Assembly: GCF_032362555.1 (NCBI RefSeq)
Contig: NC_083535.1
Coordinates: 11,904,001-11,968,000, forward strand
Direction: 5' to 3'
Source of the DNA: Amyelois transitella
Taxonomy: Eukaryota; Arthropoda; Insecta; Lepidoptera; Pyralidae
DNA length: 64,000 nucleotides
Position 1 is the first letter of the stretch. Every line of letters begins with the position of its first letter. Positions 21,001 to 36,000 of the stretch are shown here, piece after piece. The notes under the pieces were generated by a model. The model did not search any database. It was not told the DNA's origin and saw only the letters and a list, made by a program, of their open reading frames with translations. Both the position numbers and the translations under genes were made by a program.

Positions 21001-24000
21001 ACTTATTGTATACCTAATAACACAGTTAAAGTAACAACATTGTTATGCTGTTGAATTCATCAATAAATAAATAATAAAATACACATGAAAAGGGAATTTG
21101 TTAACATCAATATCATTCGCAAAAAAAGAGAGGCATTCGCTAATTGCTTTGTAGGTATGTATGCACTACTTGATCAAAAATTAATTACATGCAATAACTA
21201 ACTTTCTAACTTAAGACAAACTTAAAAAAACTTTTCTCAAACTAACCCCTTCTTCACGATCCTCGGGCGTAGGAATGATGTGAGCGGACATTATGTAGAA
21301 GTGATTCAGAGTCTCCGAGAAAGCGTCTTCTGTGTGACCCAGAACGTTCTGTGGGTGGGAGACAAGAAAACATTGACAATTAAATGATGCACTTTAGAAC
21401 AGAACCACTATACATATATCTTTCCCATGGATGACTCTGTCTACCCCGCAAGGGATATAGATGTGACTATATGTATGTATATTTGAACCCCCTCTAATAA
21501 ATATCCTTATTTTTTAAGTCGGTTAAATTACTAAAACCTCCTATGTGTAAAAAAACACTTTCCTGAAAACCGCATCAAAATCGGTTCAGCGAAACGCGAG
21601 ATAATCGTGGACAAACACACATATATAGAGGTCAAACTGGGAACCTTCTTGAAAGCGATTAAAAAGGCCTGATAAGAGTTAAACCGACCTTGTAGGAAAA
21701 TGAGCTGCATACATACACATTCACGTCTATATCCCATGCGGGGTAGACAGAGCCAACCGTCCAAAAAGACTGGCTACGTTCAGCTGTTTGGCTTAATGGT
21801 AGAATTGAGATTCAAATAGTGACAGGTTGCTAGCCCATCGTCTACAAGAAGAATCTTAAGTTTATAAGCCTATCCCTTAGTCGACTTTCACGACATCCAT
21901 GGGAACGAGAGGGAGTGTTCCTATTATTTCTCTTTTATTGGTGTCGGGAACCACAAAGCACGAAAATGCTCATTTTGATGCTGATGACTGCTGATGCTGA
22001 TGCTGATGACTGATGAGGAAGAAAAGGTAACGAGACAGTACCGTATCTCTGTTGATGACGCCAATGGAGCTGCAGCCGCCGGTGTCGTCGCGAGGAACGT
22101 GGTTGTCATTGATGGTGCCTATCAGGTCGTCCATCTGGAGAAGGAACAGCTGGAAGAGATACAAGTTAATTGAGTATCCCTTATTGTCAGCATACCTACA
22201 TATGGTTAGCCTATATCCCTTGCCATAGACATTGCCTAGACATAGCCAAAATAGGTAATAGAGGTATTGTTGCTCTTTCAAAGCGGCTCCTTGGTAAGTG
22301 AATCTGTCATCAGGCAGATAGCTACAGGTCAGAAAAGTTAAACATGAGATCATACCTCTTCCTCGGAAGAGTAAGCAGTATAACTACATATTTTCACTTG
22401 TCACTTGTCAAATGTCTTCGGTTTAGGGTACTCTAGGCCTGACCTTCCACGAAAACAAATTAATATTAATCCTTAAAGAACATACATACATATGGTCACG
22501 TCTATATCCGTTGCGGGGTAGACATAGCCAACAGTCTTGAAAATACTGAATGGCCACGTTCAGCTGTTTGGCTTAATAATAGAATTGAGATTCAAATAGT
22601 GACAGGTTGCTAGCGCATCGCCTAAAAAAGAATCCCAAGTTTATAAGCCTAACCCTTAGTGTCCTTTTCCGACATCCCTGGAAAAGAGATGGAGTAGTCC
22701 TATTCTTTTCTCTATCGGTGCAGGGAACTATAAAAAATATTGGGATTGTAGGCAACCTTATTGGTATACGCCATTGCAACGGTTGCCATGATGTTGTTTG
22801 TTAGATATATGTCATAAATAATTTTTATTGTTAGATGTTCTTAATTTTACTTTGAATAATATAGACAGACATTTTAAACTGATTATTTCTCTCCTCTTTT
22901 CTACTTCTATCTTCTGTAGAAATAACTAACTGACTATATTTGAATGTGGATGAAGCGAAGGAAGTATGCAGAGATCGTGGCAAGTGGAAAGAGGTAGTCT
23001 CTGCCTACCCCTCCGGGAAAGATGCGTGATTTTATGTATGTATGTATAACTATACTTCCTACAGGGATTAATTTGACTTCAAAATACGGTCTGTACTTTG
23101 AAGTCAAATGGATCCCAAAGGATGGATAATAAAAAAAAACCAACTAACCTGGACAAATGAAACGTTGGCTCCATCAGCGACCCCTTGCATCTCCTTTACA
23201 TAGTAAGGGTACCGTCTCTTCATGTTCTCCAGGGTCTTGTCATAGGCTTCCCGCCCTAATTCCGTCTTGTACTCCTTCTCGAAGTCCCGGAGATTGGCGT
23301 ACGTGGCTATGAAGTCCTTTATTATGGAGGAAAATATACGACCCTGAAAAGTGAAAGGGTGTTAGTGTTGGCGTAGTGGCTGTCATGCAGATGTCAAGAA
23401 GCTGTGCCGTGTGGTTCCCGGTAACAGTCCAAAAAAAGAATAGGACCACTCCATCTCTTTCCCATGGATGTCGTAAAAGGCGACTTAGAACTACAAACTT
23501 GGGATTCTTTTTTTAAGCGATAGGCTAGCAACATGTCACTATTTGAATTTCAATTCTATCATCAGGCCAATTAGCTGAACGTGGCCGATCTGTCATTTCA
23601 AGAGTGTTGGTTCTGTCTACCCCACAATGGATATAGACGTGTATGTATGTCAAGAAGATGTTAATTCAAGTGAAACATTTCATGTTTAGCGGATCCTGAA
23701 CCTCATATGCGTAATAACTGAGGACATTGACTATAGTAGGTTATTTTTGTAAATAATATAAAAAGTGTCGGAAAAATATAAAAAGGTTACTTACGACATC
23801 AAAGCCGACTTCATAGTGGGAGCCCTGGAGGTAGACGACCGGCACAGCACGTCGTCGCCCCAGCTGCCTCTCGCCAACCACAGTGCCTATAAGCACAAAT
23901 AGATTTTGATCACCCAGGTGATTTTCCATTAGATCAATTCAGGACACAAAAATGAAGGAAGGAATTTGATCACCGAAGTGACTAAAGTGGAATAATTTAA

Positions 24001-27000
24001 TTAAATAATAAATAAATATATACAGGACAAATAACATATATTGAGTTAGCCTCGAAGTAAGTTCTAGACTTGTGTTACGAGATACTAACTCAACGATACT
24101 ATATTTTATAATCAATACTTATATAGATAAACATCCAAGACCAAGGCCAATCAGAAAAAGTTCTTTTCTCATCATGCCCCGGCCGGGATTCGAACCCGGG
24201 ACCTGTGTCACAGACAAGCGTACTACCGCTGCGCCGCAGAGGCCGTCAAATTAAACTCAAAGTGAAATATTCTCGAGGATCCCACGGGAGTTAAAGAATC
24301 CTAGTGGACAGAGAAAACCACCATTTATTCGCATGAGTAAAAGAACTACCCAAGGATCTTGCAAAGTGGAAAGGTATAGGTAGTCTCTGCCTACACTTGT
24401 GAGCGTAATTTTATGGATTTTTTGTTAAGCAAGTGTTTAGTAGGGAAGTGATTATAATTATGGAGAAAAAAAAATATTCCACAGAGAAAACAACGAAGGT
24501 TTTAGTGGTGTGTCGTCTGTCGGCTCAATTTAAATCAATCATACATACATACTTACATACATATAATCACGTCTATATCCCTTGCGGGGTAGACAGAACC
24601 AACAGTCTTAAAAAGACTGATAGGCCATGTTCAGGATTTTTGGCTTATTGATAGAATTTAAATTCAAATAGTGACAGGTTGCTAGCCTATCGCCTAAAAG
24701 AAGAATCCCAAGTTTATAAGCATATCCCTTAGTCGCCTTTTACGGCATCCATGGGAAAGAGATGGAGTGGTCCTATTCTTTTTTCTAATGGTGCCGGGAA
24801 CCACACGGCACAATCAATCAATCATAATTATTCAGATATCTGTGGAGCCGGCCCATTAAGTCAGTCGCCCGATTTGAATGATAGGAGTACCTACTTAGTA
24901 TAAAATTATCAAGGTATTTGAATAATTGCAAATTCTTTCCTTTCCGTGAATGAATAAATAAAGATTGAACAAAAGATTCATCAAAGTCATGCTACGTCAA
25001 TTGTTTGATATGGATGATTAGCGTGCTTCCAATAATTAGTATCGTTTAGCAAATTGCTCTATTCGTTCTATTTATACTACTGTTTACAATTCAATTACAG
25101 CGTTTTGTTTGTCAAAACATTGATATTTCATTTGTTATTTTTTTTACGTTATAAAGACAATTTAAAGTCCCTACGAACAAGTTTAAAATTATTGTTGTGA
25201 CAACTGTGTTTAGTTAAAAATTTAACACTGCTTAAATGCTTTACTTGTTTACTATTATATGTATTAGATTAAGGCTCATTGTAAGTGAATTTAATTCTTT
25301 ATGAGTCAAATAAAGATCTTTAAACCTAATACACCTAAATTTAAAACTAACACTTATTTACAAAAATGCAAGTCCAGTAGGCTGTCAAATTACTCAGAAG
25401 GCTGGCAGCCCGTTGAATGGCAATGCAATATCAATTCACTTTCTCTTTTCATCAGCCTGAATGTGAATTGTGTTCCGTGTGGTTACCGGCACCAGTACAA
25501 AAAAGAATAGGACCACTCCATCTCTTTCCCATGGATGACATAAAAGGCGACTAAGGAATAGGCTCACAAACTTGGGATTAATTTTTTAGGCGATGGGCTA
25601 GCAACCTGTCACTATTTAAATCTCCATTCTATAATTAGGCCAAATAGCTGAATGTGGCCTATCAGTCTTTTTTGTTGGCTCTGTCTACCCACAGGGGATA
25701 TAGACGTGACCCATATGTATGTATGTATGTATGAATGTGAAATTAAAAATGTATCAATTGATTGAGACATGCTTAATCATGATTGAACTTGAAAGGGCTC
25801 CTTTTGCAAAGAGGTTTTATATTTTAAAATTAATTCCACTGACACTGGCTTTGACCTGGCTTTTAAAATTGTACTATGCAAAGGAATTTCGCAGTATGAA
25901 ACCTCGTAAAAGCCTTTTGATTCGATTTTGTTATTTGGGTTTGTTACATTTGTTCTGGAGAAAGATATCTACATATGTCGAACTACCTCGGAGTTATTAT
26001 ATTATTCCAAATAGAAATATAGGTACTTAATATTAATTCTTGTTATTATGTATTAAACGTATTATTTTAAGCACGTTCCTATGGATGTCCTAAAAAGCGA
26101 CTAAGGTATAGGCTTGGGATTCTTCTTTAGGCGATGGGCTAGCAACCTGTCATTATGAGCCAAACACCTGTACGTGGCCTATCAGTCCTTTCAAGACCGT
26201 TAGCTCTGTCCACTCCGCAAGGGATATAGACGTTATTATATATATATGTATATATTTTAAGCACAACCTTAGTTTTAATTTTCCTACACACGGATTTGAT
26301 GTAAGAAATAAGTGATGTCACAGTCTTTATTAACGTGTTTTATAATCACAATGGCCACGTTCAGCTATTTGGCTTAATGATAGAATAGAGATGCAAATAG
26401 TGACAGGTTGCTAGCCCATCGCCTAAAAAAGAATCCCAAGTTTGTAAGCCTATCCCTTATTCGCCTTTTACGACACCCATGGTGTAGCGGCCGTTTAGCC
26501 TCCATGGACAATCCACTTTTTGACTTAACATTTTAGATGACTAAAACCGACTGACAGACTGTGAAAAAAAGGACAATCGACTTGGACACTAAGGAGACGA
26601 CCATAAGACGACGAGACGACAAGACGTATCTTGAACGGGAAGAAATCTGTTTTTATTTTATTCAGACTAGACAAAGACCCTAACAGACCCTCGGCCCGTT
26701 CACATGGGAAAGAGATGGAGTGGTCCTATTCTTTTTCTATTGCTGCAGGGAACCACACAGTCCTAAAACAAATATAAAAATAAAAATACGTGGGTACTGT
26801 CACGATATGTCGGCACAGAACCATTGTGTATAGATAAAAAAAAAATAATTAAGTCATATAACTTAGTTACTTAAACTTAATTTTGATCGCCTTAAGTGTA
26901 ACAAAGTCATCAATAGATGATCAAGGTCTCGCAAACTGATTTGTTCGCATCGCATGCTCCAGCTATCTCAGCGCAAATTAGTAACTAGTTTATCAATAAC

Positions 27001-30000
27001 CAATCGCTAATTATTACATCTCACACGAAACGATTTAAGATCAGGATAAAGAATAATATTCAGTAACTATGCTGGTACATACATACATATAGTCACGTCT
27101 ATGTAATTTGCGGTGTAGGCAAAGCTAATAGTCTCGAAAATACAGAAAGACCACGTTTAGCTGTACAGCTTTATGATGGATTTGAGATTAAAATAGTGAC
27201 AGGTTGCTAGCCCAACGCCAACTAAACCCAAGTTTATAAGAATATCCCTAAGTCGCCTTTTTCGACATGCATGGGTAACATAGGGAGTGGTTCTATTCTA
27301 AAGTGCTGAAAACCACACGGCATTAAACTGGTAATATATGCAAAAAGAAAAATATAGACAGACTTGGATCAGTCTTATTAGACTAGAATAGGGGGTGAGT
27401 AACACAGAACTAACTTGCATCATAAAGCTATACAGCTGAACGTGGCCTCTCAGTCTTTTCAAGGCTGAAGGCTCTGTCTACCCCGCGAAGGACATAGACG
27501 TGATTACATGTATGTGTGTACCACTTCCCTGGTCTAGGGGCTCTTTGGATGACCATACTTTTTCGTCATAGTCTTATGACGAAAAAGTATGGTTGTCTTA
27601 TCAACTGATCATGGTTTGCATGATCAGTTCATCCTATAAGACTTCTAGATTACGTCTTTGTCTCACTAAAAATACAATCACCTATGAGTTACGATGGTAA
27701 GAAGATTAAATCCGAGAGATAATACCTGGCAATAAGCCAAAATAACGAAGTGGGAATCGAACCTGTTAACCTTTGAATATCAATATATGCATTTACCGGA
27801 ATCTTTAATTTAAGGATGTGCAAATTCGTTACCGTATTCAAAAAAAAATTGCGTAATTATCTACGCTTCACTGGAAACATCTACATAATTTACACGTGCT
27901 GAGAATTCGCTATTTTCCTTGTATTTTCACTTGAAGGCCTTCAGTTAGCTCAATATGATCATAGTAATGAGCATGTAATTCGCTGGAAGTTTTTAAAATT
28001 ATTTACTTTGTCTATGAAAAAACGCGCCATAAATACAGTATTTAGTAACAATATTTTTAATTATCTTTTGCCTTGTTTCGCTAGTATACTACTACTACCA
28101 TAGACTAATTACTTCTTTTTTGGTATTCAACCACAAAAGAAGTAAGTAGTCTATGGTTTTCCGCGGATAACGGCTAAAAGGGGCTCAAACACAATTGTAT
28201 AAAAAAAATGAATAAGGACATTGTAGAATTGCGTACTGTATTGACAATAAGATCATAGTAGGACAAGCAATAGAATTTATTTTACAATAGATTAGATTTT
28301 CAAAACATTGGAATTTTAGTTGCTTCGTGTTTAATTGCAAACAGCAAAACATAACAAAATATTGTGTTTAGGTAGTTACTTGGGATTAGGTAACATTAAG
28401 TTATACTAAGTACATAAAGTAATAAGTTATCTGTTTCTTTTTCCTAGCTTTAGTCCCGGTTGCATCCTCAGCTCTCTGGAGAGGAGCCCTTTGACCGTGG
28501 ACAAATTGGGTGAGTCAGGTTTTAACTTATAGTTATATCATAAACACAACGAGTAAATCTGGTACTTAGACAATTACGCGGGAATTCTGTGGTAATTTAT
28601 AAGTTACCTACGTTGAATATGCTGGTACCTCAACGTCTGACATTTAGAACAGGTAGGTAAATTATTTAACCATAAGATACCATTTTCTTTTATTTTTAAT
28701 TTTATAAAATCAACATTTCCTACTTCTCTGTCTCTTTTCCGTGTAAAAATTAGACCTTTTTTTAGTCAGTCCCCTTTTTGGTCGTTACAAATATAATGTC
28801 AGCTCTTATGATGATTATTTCTACGTAGAATTAAAACAGCCATGTCATTGTGCGTTGCGTGCGGTTTATTACGATTTAAATGCTTGACTTAATTACATGT
28901 CTATTAAGATGTCGTTATATGTAGGCTTATTTCATATTTAATTAGTTTGACAATGTTGCTTTTCTGTTTAAATTGATTCGTAATACCCATGAAACTAGTG
29001 AGGGAAAACATCGTGAGGAAACCATGATAGTTTAGGTCGCCTAGGAACGATAAGGTGAGATAGAGCCCGATTTTACCCGATTGTTTTTAACATTCTCCAT
29101 TATTTCTTCGCTCCTAATAGTTGCAGCGTGATGTTATATAGCCTAAAGCCTTCCTCGATAAATGGACTATTCAACGCAAAAATAATTTTTCAATTCGAAC
29201 CAGTAATTCTTGAGATTAGCGCGTTCAAACAAACAAACAAACTCTTCAGCTTTATAATATTAGTACAGATATGCTATTCGCGTTACGACAACAGCTTCAA
29301 TAACATCTCTTAAGCAACATAATTCATGAAAAAAAGAATCGATTAAGCAACATATTTATGAAAAAAAAGAACAATTCAATCTCTTTGAACGGAGTCGTAG
29401 GCAATCAAAGGAGATTCTGTGCACTACGTAGAATCTGAATATAGAACTTTCGCTAGTCACAGTTGTGTTTGATATCCTAACGATCTCGTTTCTAATGCAA
29501 AGAAAAATATCCGCTTTCGGTAACTATGTACGTACAATTACTATAGTTCTTTCTTTCATTGTTATTCTTTGTTCTTTGTATTTCATTGGTAGTTAGTATT
29601 TTTAAACCGACTTAAAAAAGGTGGAGGTTTCAATTACGACTGTATTGTTATTATACGATGTTAAATGTTTAATCACGTCTCTCTCTCTCTCTGCGTGTTC
29701 CCTGTTGCACCCTCCACAGAAGTGTTAGGGAGCCCGGGGTTCGCCTAATAAATGTTTAATCACTTCATAATGTGTTAAATGCAAGAGTTTTTGTGATTAA
29801 GTATGTATGTTTTTGTATGACGAACATTTGGGTTCAATTCATTTATATTTTTCTAGTATAATAATATTCCGAATGCTAAATTCTGTCTGTTACAATGTCA
29901 CGGTTAAGCGCTGGTCAGATGATATATACATACATATAATAACGTCTTTAGCCCTTGCGGGGTAGACAGAGCCAACAGTCTTGAAAAGACTGATATGCCA

Positions 30001-33000
30001 CATTCAGCTATTTAGCTTTAAGATAGAATTGAGATTCAAATAGTGAAAAGCTGTTAGCCGATCGCCTAAAAGAAGAATCCCAAGTTTATAGGCCTATCCC
30101 TTAGCCGCCTTTTACGACACCCATGGGAGAGAGATGGAGTGGTCCTATTCTTTTTCTATTGGAACCGGGAACGGGAAGATGATATGATACTCGTAAAAAT
30201 ATTGTTATTTTTATTTTAACGTGGGCGAAGCTGCGGTCATTAGATAGTAATAGTATATCTTACAAGGGATAAAGACGTGACCATATGTATATGTATGTAT
30301 GTTAGAGAGCCATGTGATTGTGATCTTACAATTATGACTAGATAACCGTAATTATGTTTTGGGCAAAACAAGTTTAGTGTAAGTAATTATCCACTTGGAG
30401 ATGATAAGATTCTAAAATGTACCAGCAACAGAAATCAGAACAATAAGTATTCTCATTTCTATGGTGTGAGTGCCTAGAGATATTTTCCTTGGGCAAATGT
30501 ATTTTATAAAATTGGGAGATTAAGATTTTAGAGACCCATTAGTCAAAAAATGTTTTAAAATACATGCAAATGATATTGTTGTTTCTTGGGGATCCCTAGA
30601 ACTAGCTCCTCCTTCTAGATCTCGTATTTTCCCAAAGTTGCATACTCCAAAAGATTTTCACAGATCCACATTCATTAATATTTTCACACAAGACATCACC
30701 GATTATTTAAATTACGATTACCTATGTTTTGGTTCTATTCTGTGATCCCATAATAGATACCATCGAATATTATAAACTGTACGTTAATTTAGTCGTTTTA
30801 ATATCTTGACAAAACCTTTCACTAGATTAATATCATCTGACATACCAAATAATTCCTTCATGATTCGATTGACTTTTCCGGAGCACGTCCGACGGCAACG
30901 GCGACTAGACAGAGTCTCGCGGCGCGCGACGTTAGTCTATCCGCGCTCGCGCACTACTACATCAAACAAATAATTCTTACTCTTTATAAACTGCAAAGGG
31001 GCTTTCAAGGACCGATTGTCATAGGATATAGTTTTTTTTATGTTATGTTAACCGATAATTGTTTAATTAATCATGTTAACGATCCTTAATCTAATATCTT
31101 CGTTGACAATGTAACTGGCCGGAAGAATTTCGGCTTTATTTATTTTTTATTCAAATTAGCGTAGTTACATGTATATGTCATGTGATTTTTTAATTAGACG
31201 TTAAATGTTCAGTTTAAGGTTGAATTGCAACTTTATCTAGATTTTTTTATTAAGTATTAGATGGTGAAATAGGACAAGGCCGTTGTACGCCTGTCCTAAT
31301 TATTCTAGATTTAGAATAGGGATGATTTTCTCTACTTCCTAAAAATTTATTGATTACCATTCACATCTGTTTTGGTTAAAAACCTTAATAGCTACAACAA
31401 AGAATAGCTCTCATGGGAATTTTCGGAAAAAGTATACTAACTTATGTTTACTAACTTGTAAAGATCTATCTATATTTGTGAAAAATTTTGAATTTATTTG
31501 TTCCTAAGTTTTTTGCGCAGTTAAGCGCCCGTAGGAAATTCCAGAAAAGTAGCTCATGTTACGCCAGAAAGTCTATTCTATATCTTTGCACATTTCGTGA
31601 AAATAAGTCCATGTAGTAGTTTTTGCGTTTATTCGTTACAAACATTTATATACAATACTAGAGGCCGTCCGCGACTTCGTACGCGTGGAATCAATCCCGC
31701 GGGAATTCCGGAATAAAAAGTATAGCCTATATGTTATTCTGGGTCTTCAGCTACCTACATACCAAATTTCATCATAATCAGTTCAGTAGTTTTTGCGTTA
31801 AAGAGTAACAAACATCCATACTGACATACTCACAAACTTTCCCATTTATAATATACTAGAGGCCGCCCGCGACTTCGTCCGCATGGAAACCCTATCAATC
31901 CCGCGGGAACTCTGGGATAAAAAGTAGCCTATGTGTTATTATGGGTCTTCAGCTACCTACATACCAAATTTCATGGTAATCGGTTCAGTAGTTTTTGCGT
32001 GAAAGAGTAACAAACATCCATACAAACTTTCGCCTTTATAATAGTAGTAGGAAGAAGGATAGTAGGATACAAATATTTTCTTATTTTTTATTATTAGTGT
32101 AGACAAATCAATTAGATATAGTACAAAAAATTTTACTTTATAGTATAAGTATGGACTATGAATTTTTTTTTTCGATAGAACTAAAATAAGCCTGGCAAAT
32201 GGCAACATGAAAAAATAAGGTACATACGCATTATAGGTACTCGTTATTATCATTTGTCAAAGTAAAGGCATTACGTTGACAAATGACACTTAATAATTTG
32301 TAAATTGCTTCCGCGGACAGCGGTTTAGGCGTTCGCGTTATACCTAATTAGTTAGGAGTTTCGGTTCAAATTTTATACGCACTTTGTAAATTAATATTTG
32401 CAACTACTATTATTTTGAAATATTATTAAGTTTATGGAAATTCTGGAATATTTTTTTTGTGGAATGTATGATCAGTTTAAATTTGAGCGACGATAGGAAC
32501 TGCTTGCGAAAGATACTTATACAATGAGAAATAGAAAAGGAAATGCTTAGAATGGTTTGGTCATGTGGATAGGATGAAAAATAACATGTTACATACATAC
32601 ATATTTATAATCTCGTTTATATCCCTTGCGGATAAGACAGTGCCTACGGTCTTTGGCTTAATGATGGAATTGAGATTCAAATAGTGACAGGTTGCTAGCC
32701 CATCGCCAACAAAAAAGAATCCCAAGTTTATAAGTCTATCCCTTAGTCGCCTTTAACGACATCCATGGGAAAGAGATAGAGAGGTCCCATTCTTTTTGTA
32801 ACACTGTTGGATCTGTCTACCTCGCAAGGGATATAGACGTGATTATATGTATAATATGTATGTATGTATGTATAAAATCCGGGTCAAAGTGGACGAGCTT
32901 CGGTAAAAAGCTTTAATGACTGCATCACTGCGTTGTCCACGTAAGTACATTAGCATACAACAGACAAAGGAATGAATTATTAAACAGATCGAACGGAACT

Positions 33001-36000
33001 GCAACGGGCATAGAGGAGATTAATATAGGGACCAAGCCGTTTCTAAAGAGGATTTTTTATTTATTTTTAAGAATGATTTTTTTTATTCCTTTTTCTAAAA
33101 AACGAATATAGAGACTAAACTAAAGGCGTTTTGGTTTATATTGAAGAATTTTGTGTTAATAATAACTGAATATCTTTTGCTCAGCATTTATTTTTCAACT
33201 GTCTCCGTGCTTTGAATAATGAAGTTAGTAGTAAAGTTAAAATTCTGATTAAAAGTGCTTGAGATGTTAAAATTAGAAAGGGACTAAAAATAAATTAAAT
33301 TAATTATAGTTGAGGTAGATCAGTTTTTATGACTGGTAAAAGAAATTACCTGTAAACGTGTGACTGATTTTTTAAAACATTTTAATATAATAACAGTTGT
33401 AATTACTCATCTTTTAAGAAATAATATTGAGAAATACCAATGAATTAATTTTATTTATACGGGTTTGAAAGGCTTGGGTCCTGATTCTCATCTATGCTTC
33501 GGGACAATTTCTAATGAAGAATGGACGTTGTTCTTCTTTTGACTTTGTGCAACGTTTTACTTTCCAAACTATCAAAATGAGTTTCGGCTGACTACATTGC
33601 CAACAATATGTTCTATTTCAGCGATAATGAAAAAATATATTTAGATAATTTATGAACAATATTTATGGTAGTTTGAAAATAGTTAAAAAAGAGAAAAAAA
33701 TATGATTGTTATGATTACAATTATAAAAAAGTTTATTAAACAATTTGACCATTTCTAAATTAGCGAGATTTTTAATTCAAATGAATTATTTACTTACTTT
33801 GATGGCTTTAATTATTACAGCAATCTTTCTTGCATTTATTTGCCACCTATCGTGTTAGCTAATTTGTTTATTATATTTTCATATAAAACACTTTACATAT
33901 ATTAATATTACTAATAAGGGTTTATTACTAATGGGCATGAAAAATAGGTGTTGCCCGATTCTCAGACTAACTCAATATGCTCACAAAACTTCATGAGAAT
34001 CGATCAAGGCGTTTCGAAGGAGTACGGGAATGAACATTGTGACACGAGAATTTTATACATATAAGATAGAGTCTGCTGTATTAAGCTACTTTGTTTATTA
34101 TATTTCTATACTCTCAGATATACCGCGAGATTGCCGAGTTATCTAGAGCGTGTTCTATTAGGTTACACGATCTCGTGTCTTAATAAATTCACGTCGTCCT
34201 GCGCCAGCGCCGCTCGGGTATTAAGTAGATTTATCAGTAGGGGAATTTACACTGAAATGTAAATTAAAAAAAAGTAGAAACGTAACGTACGTTTGTTCAT
34301 CGATTAATTTATTAATTGTTTTTTTTTTAAATAAAATATAAAAAACGAGTTATCTAAAAATATATATTTACGAGAATGAAGAAAGGAATCATATTAATAA
34401 AATTCTATTTCGTTTCATTTCTACATTATAAAAAGAAATCTTTAAATTTAGAATTGTAAATGCATTTAAATACATTCTATAAAAAGGAGTAAAGCAATAT
34501 TTTAGGAACTAAAGGGTAACTTAGGCTCCATAACGTCTAATAATTCCTAATCGACGCATTACGATAATTCCACAAGTTTGAATTGATTGGTGCGTACCTA
34601 CATTTTACCAAAAACACCGCCCCCTCTTACGCCTTGTAGGTACTCTCTTTTATACACATATATATTTTTTTCTGAAGTTATTAATTATGATATAATGTAA
34701 TATGGAAAGGTTTAATTTGTTTAAGTTTTAATTTTTAAGGTTATAAAATGATGTCTTTATTTTTTTTGGTTGATACTAAACATGGCAATGAATTAAACTT
34801 CACACTGGATAGATGCTAAAGTCATTTGGTTACCATGAATGAAAATAGAGTTCATTATTTACTAATCTGTATTCTATAAATCATTAAATAGTAACAGGTT
34901 TCTAGCCCATCGCCTAAAAGAAGAATCCCAAGTTCATCGACATCCATTGTGGATCTATTCTTTTTTTAAATTGGTGCCGTAAGGTAAACTCTATCTGCGT
35001 ATTACCTGTATCAAATAGCAGGTACCCATCACCGCTGATCTTCCTACACTTAAATTGAGAAACTAGTCATGCATATTCTTGCCCACAAAACACATTAGCT
35101 TAAAAAAAAAAAACTCTATCTGCGTAAGTACCAAATTTCATGAAAATCAGTTTAGTTCATTCGTTACAAAAATACAAATCTTCTATCTTCATTATTATAT
35201 TAATGTCGATAACGCGTGCGAAATAACGAGGTAGTATTATAATGTTAATTTTTTTTTTAAACTACAAGGATTATTTAGTATTTTATAAAAGTTGCATTAC
35301 GACAGATACGAATAGTGTCCGTTTAGATAAGCATCGGGTAATTAAACAAATAAACCTCCGGTTGCGAGGGACATCCGGATGTTAGAAATCTATATTATGT
35401 CAAGTCGCAAATTTAATTTTGGTTTTTATTCTATGTTTCCTTAATTGAATTATTTTGGTTTCAATTCAGTAGGTATATGTATGTACAAGTCATAGACAAT
35501 TCAAGTTATGTTTTTGTATCTGTGGTGCAACTGCACGTTTTTTTTTTAAATTGCTTATTAAATGAATGTCGAATCCAGTAGGATCTCATCAATATATTAT
35601 TTAAGGCCAATCAGGTAACGTTTGATTTGATCATGACCTCACCGCGGATCGAACTTGGGACAGGTGGTTTATAGGCGAGATAACAAAACATTGTGCTTAA
35701 CACTCATATTCAAATAACATTTTGTTATTGAGAAATACATATAAATATGTATTTATTTTAATAATTTCCCAGCTTTTGAAACTTTTTCCATTACCTTGTC
35801 AAGAAGGGCAAGATAAGAGCACTCCCACTATAAAGTGGAATTTATTATGACATCCGGTCAAGGGCGTAACGTACTTCCGGTTTGGCGTGTAATAACGATA
35901 GAATTTGGAAAAAAACATAACTGGTTCGGTCATAACACCTTAGGACCGGTAGTGGACTAAGCGAGATAAGACCGCCAGCGGTCGAATGGGTAAAGTGCCC

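Noticed and set aside
25719..26030. 103-aa plus-strand ORF
   Set aside because: It starts in a SINE tail, is AT-biased and shows no family.
29677..29750. regulatory (CT)n element
   Set aside because: A short simple repeat beside a worn SINE-C piece; no further support.
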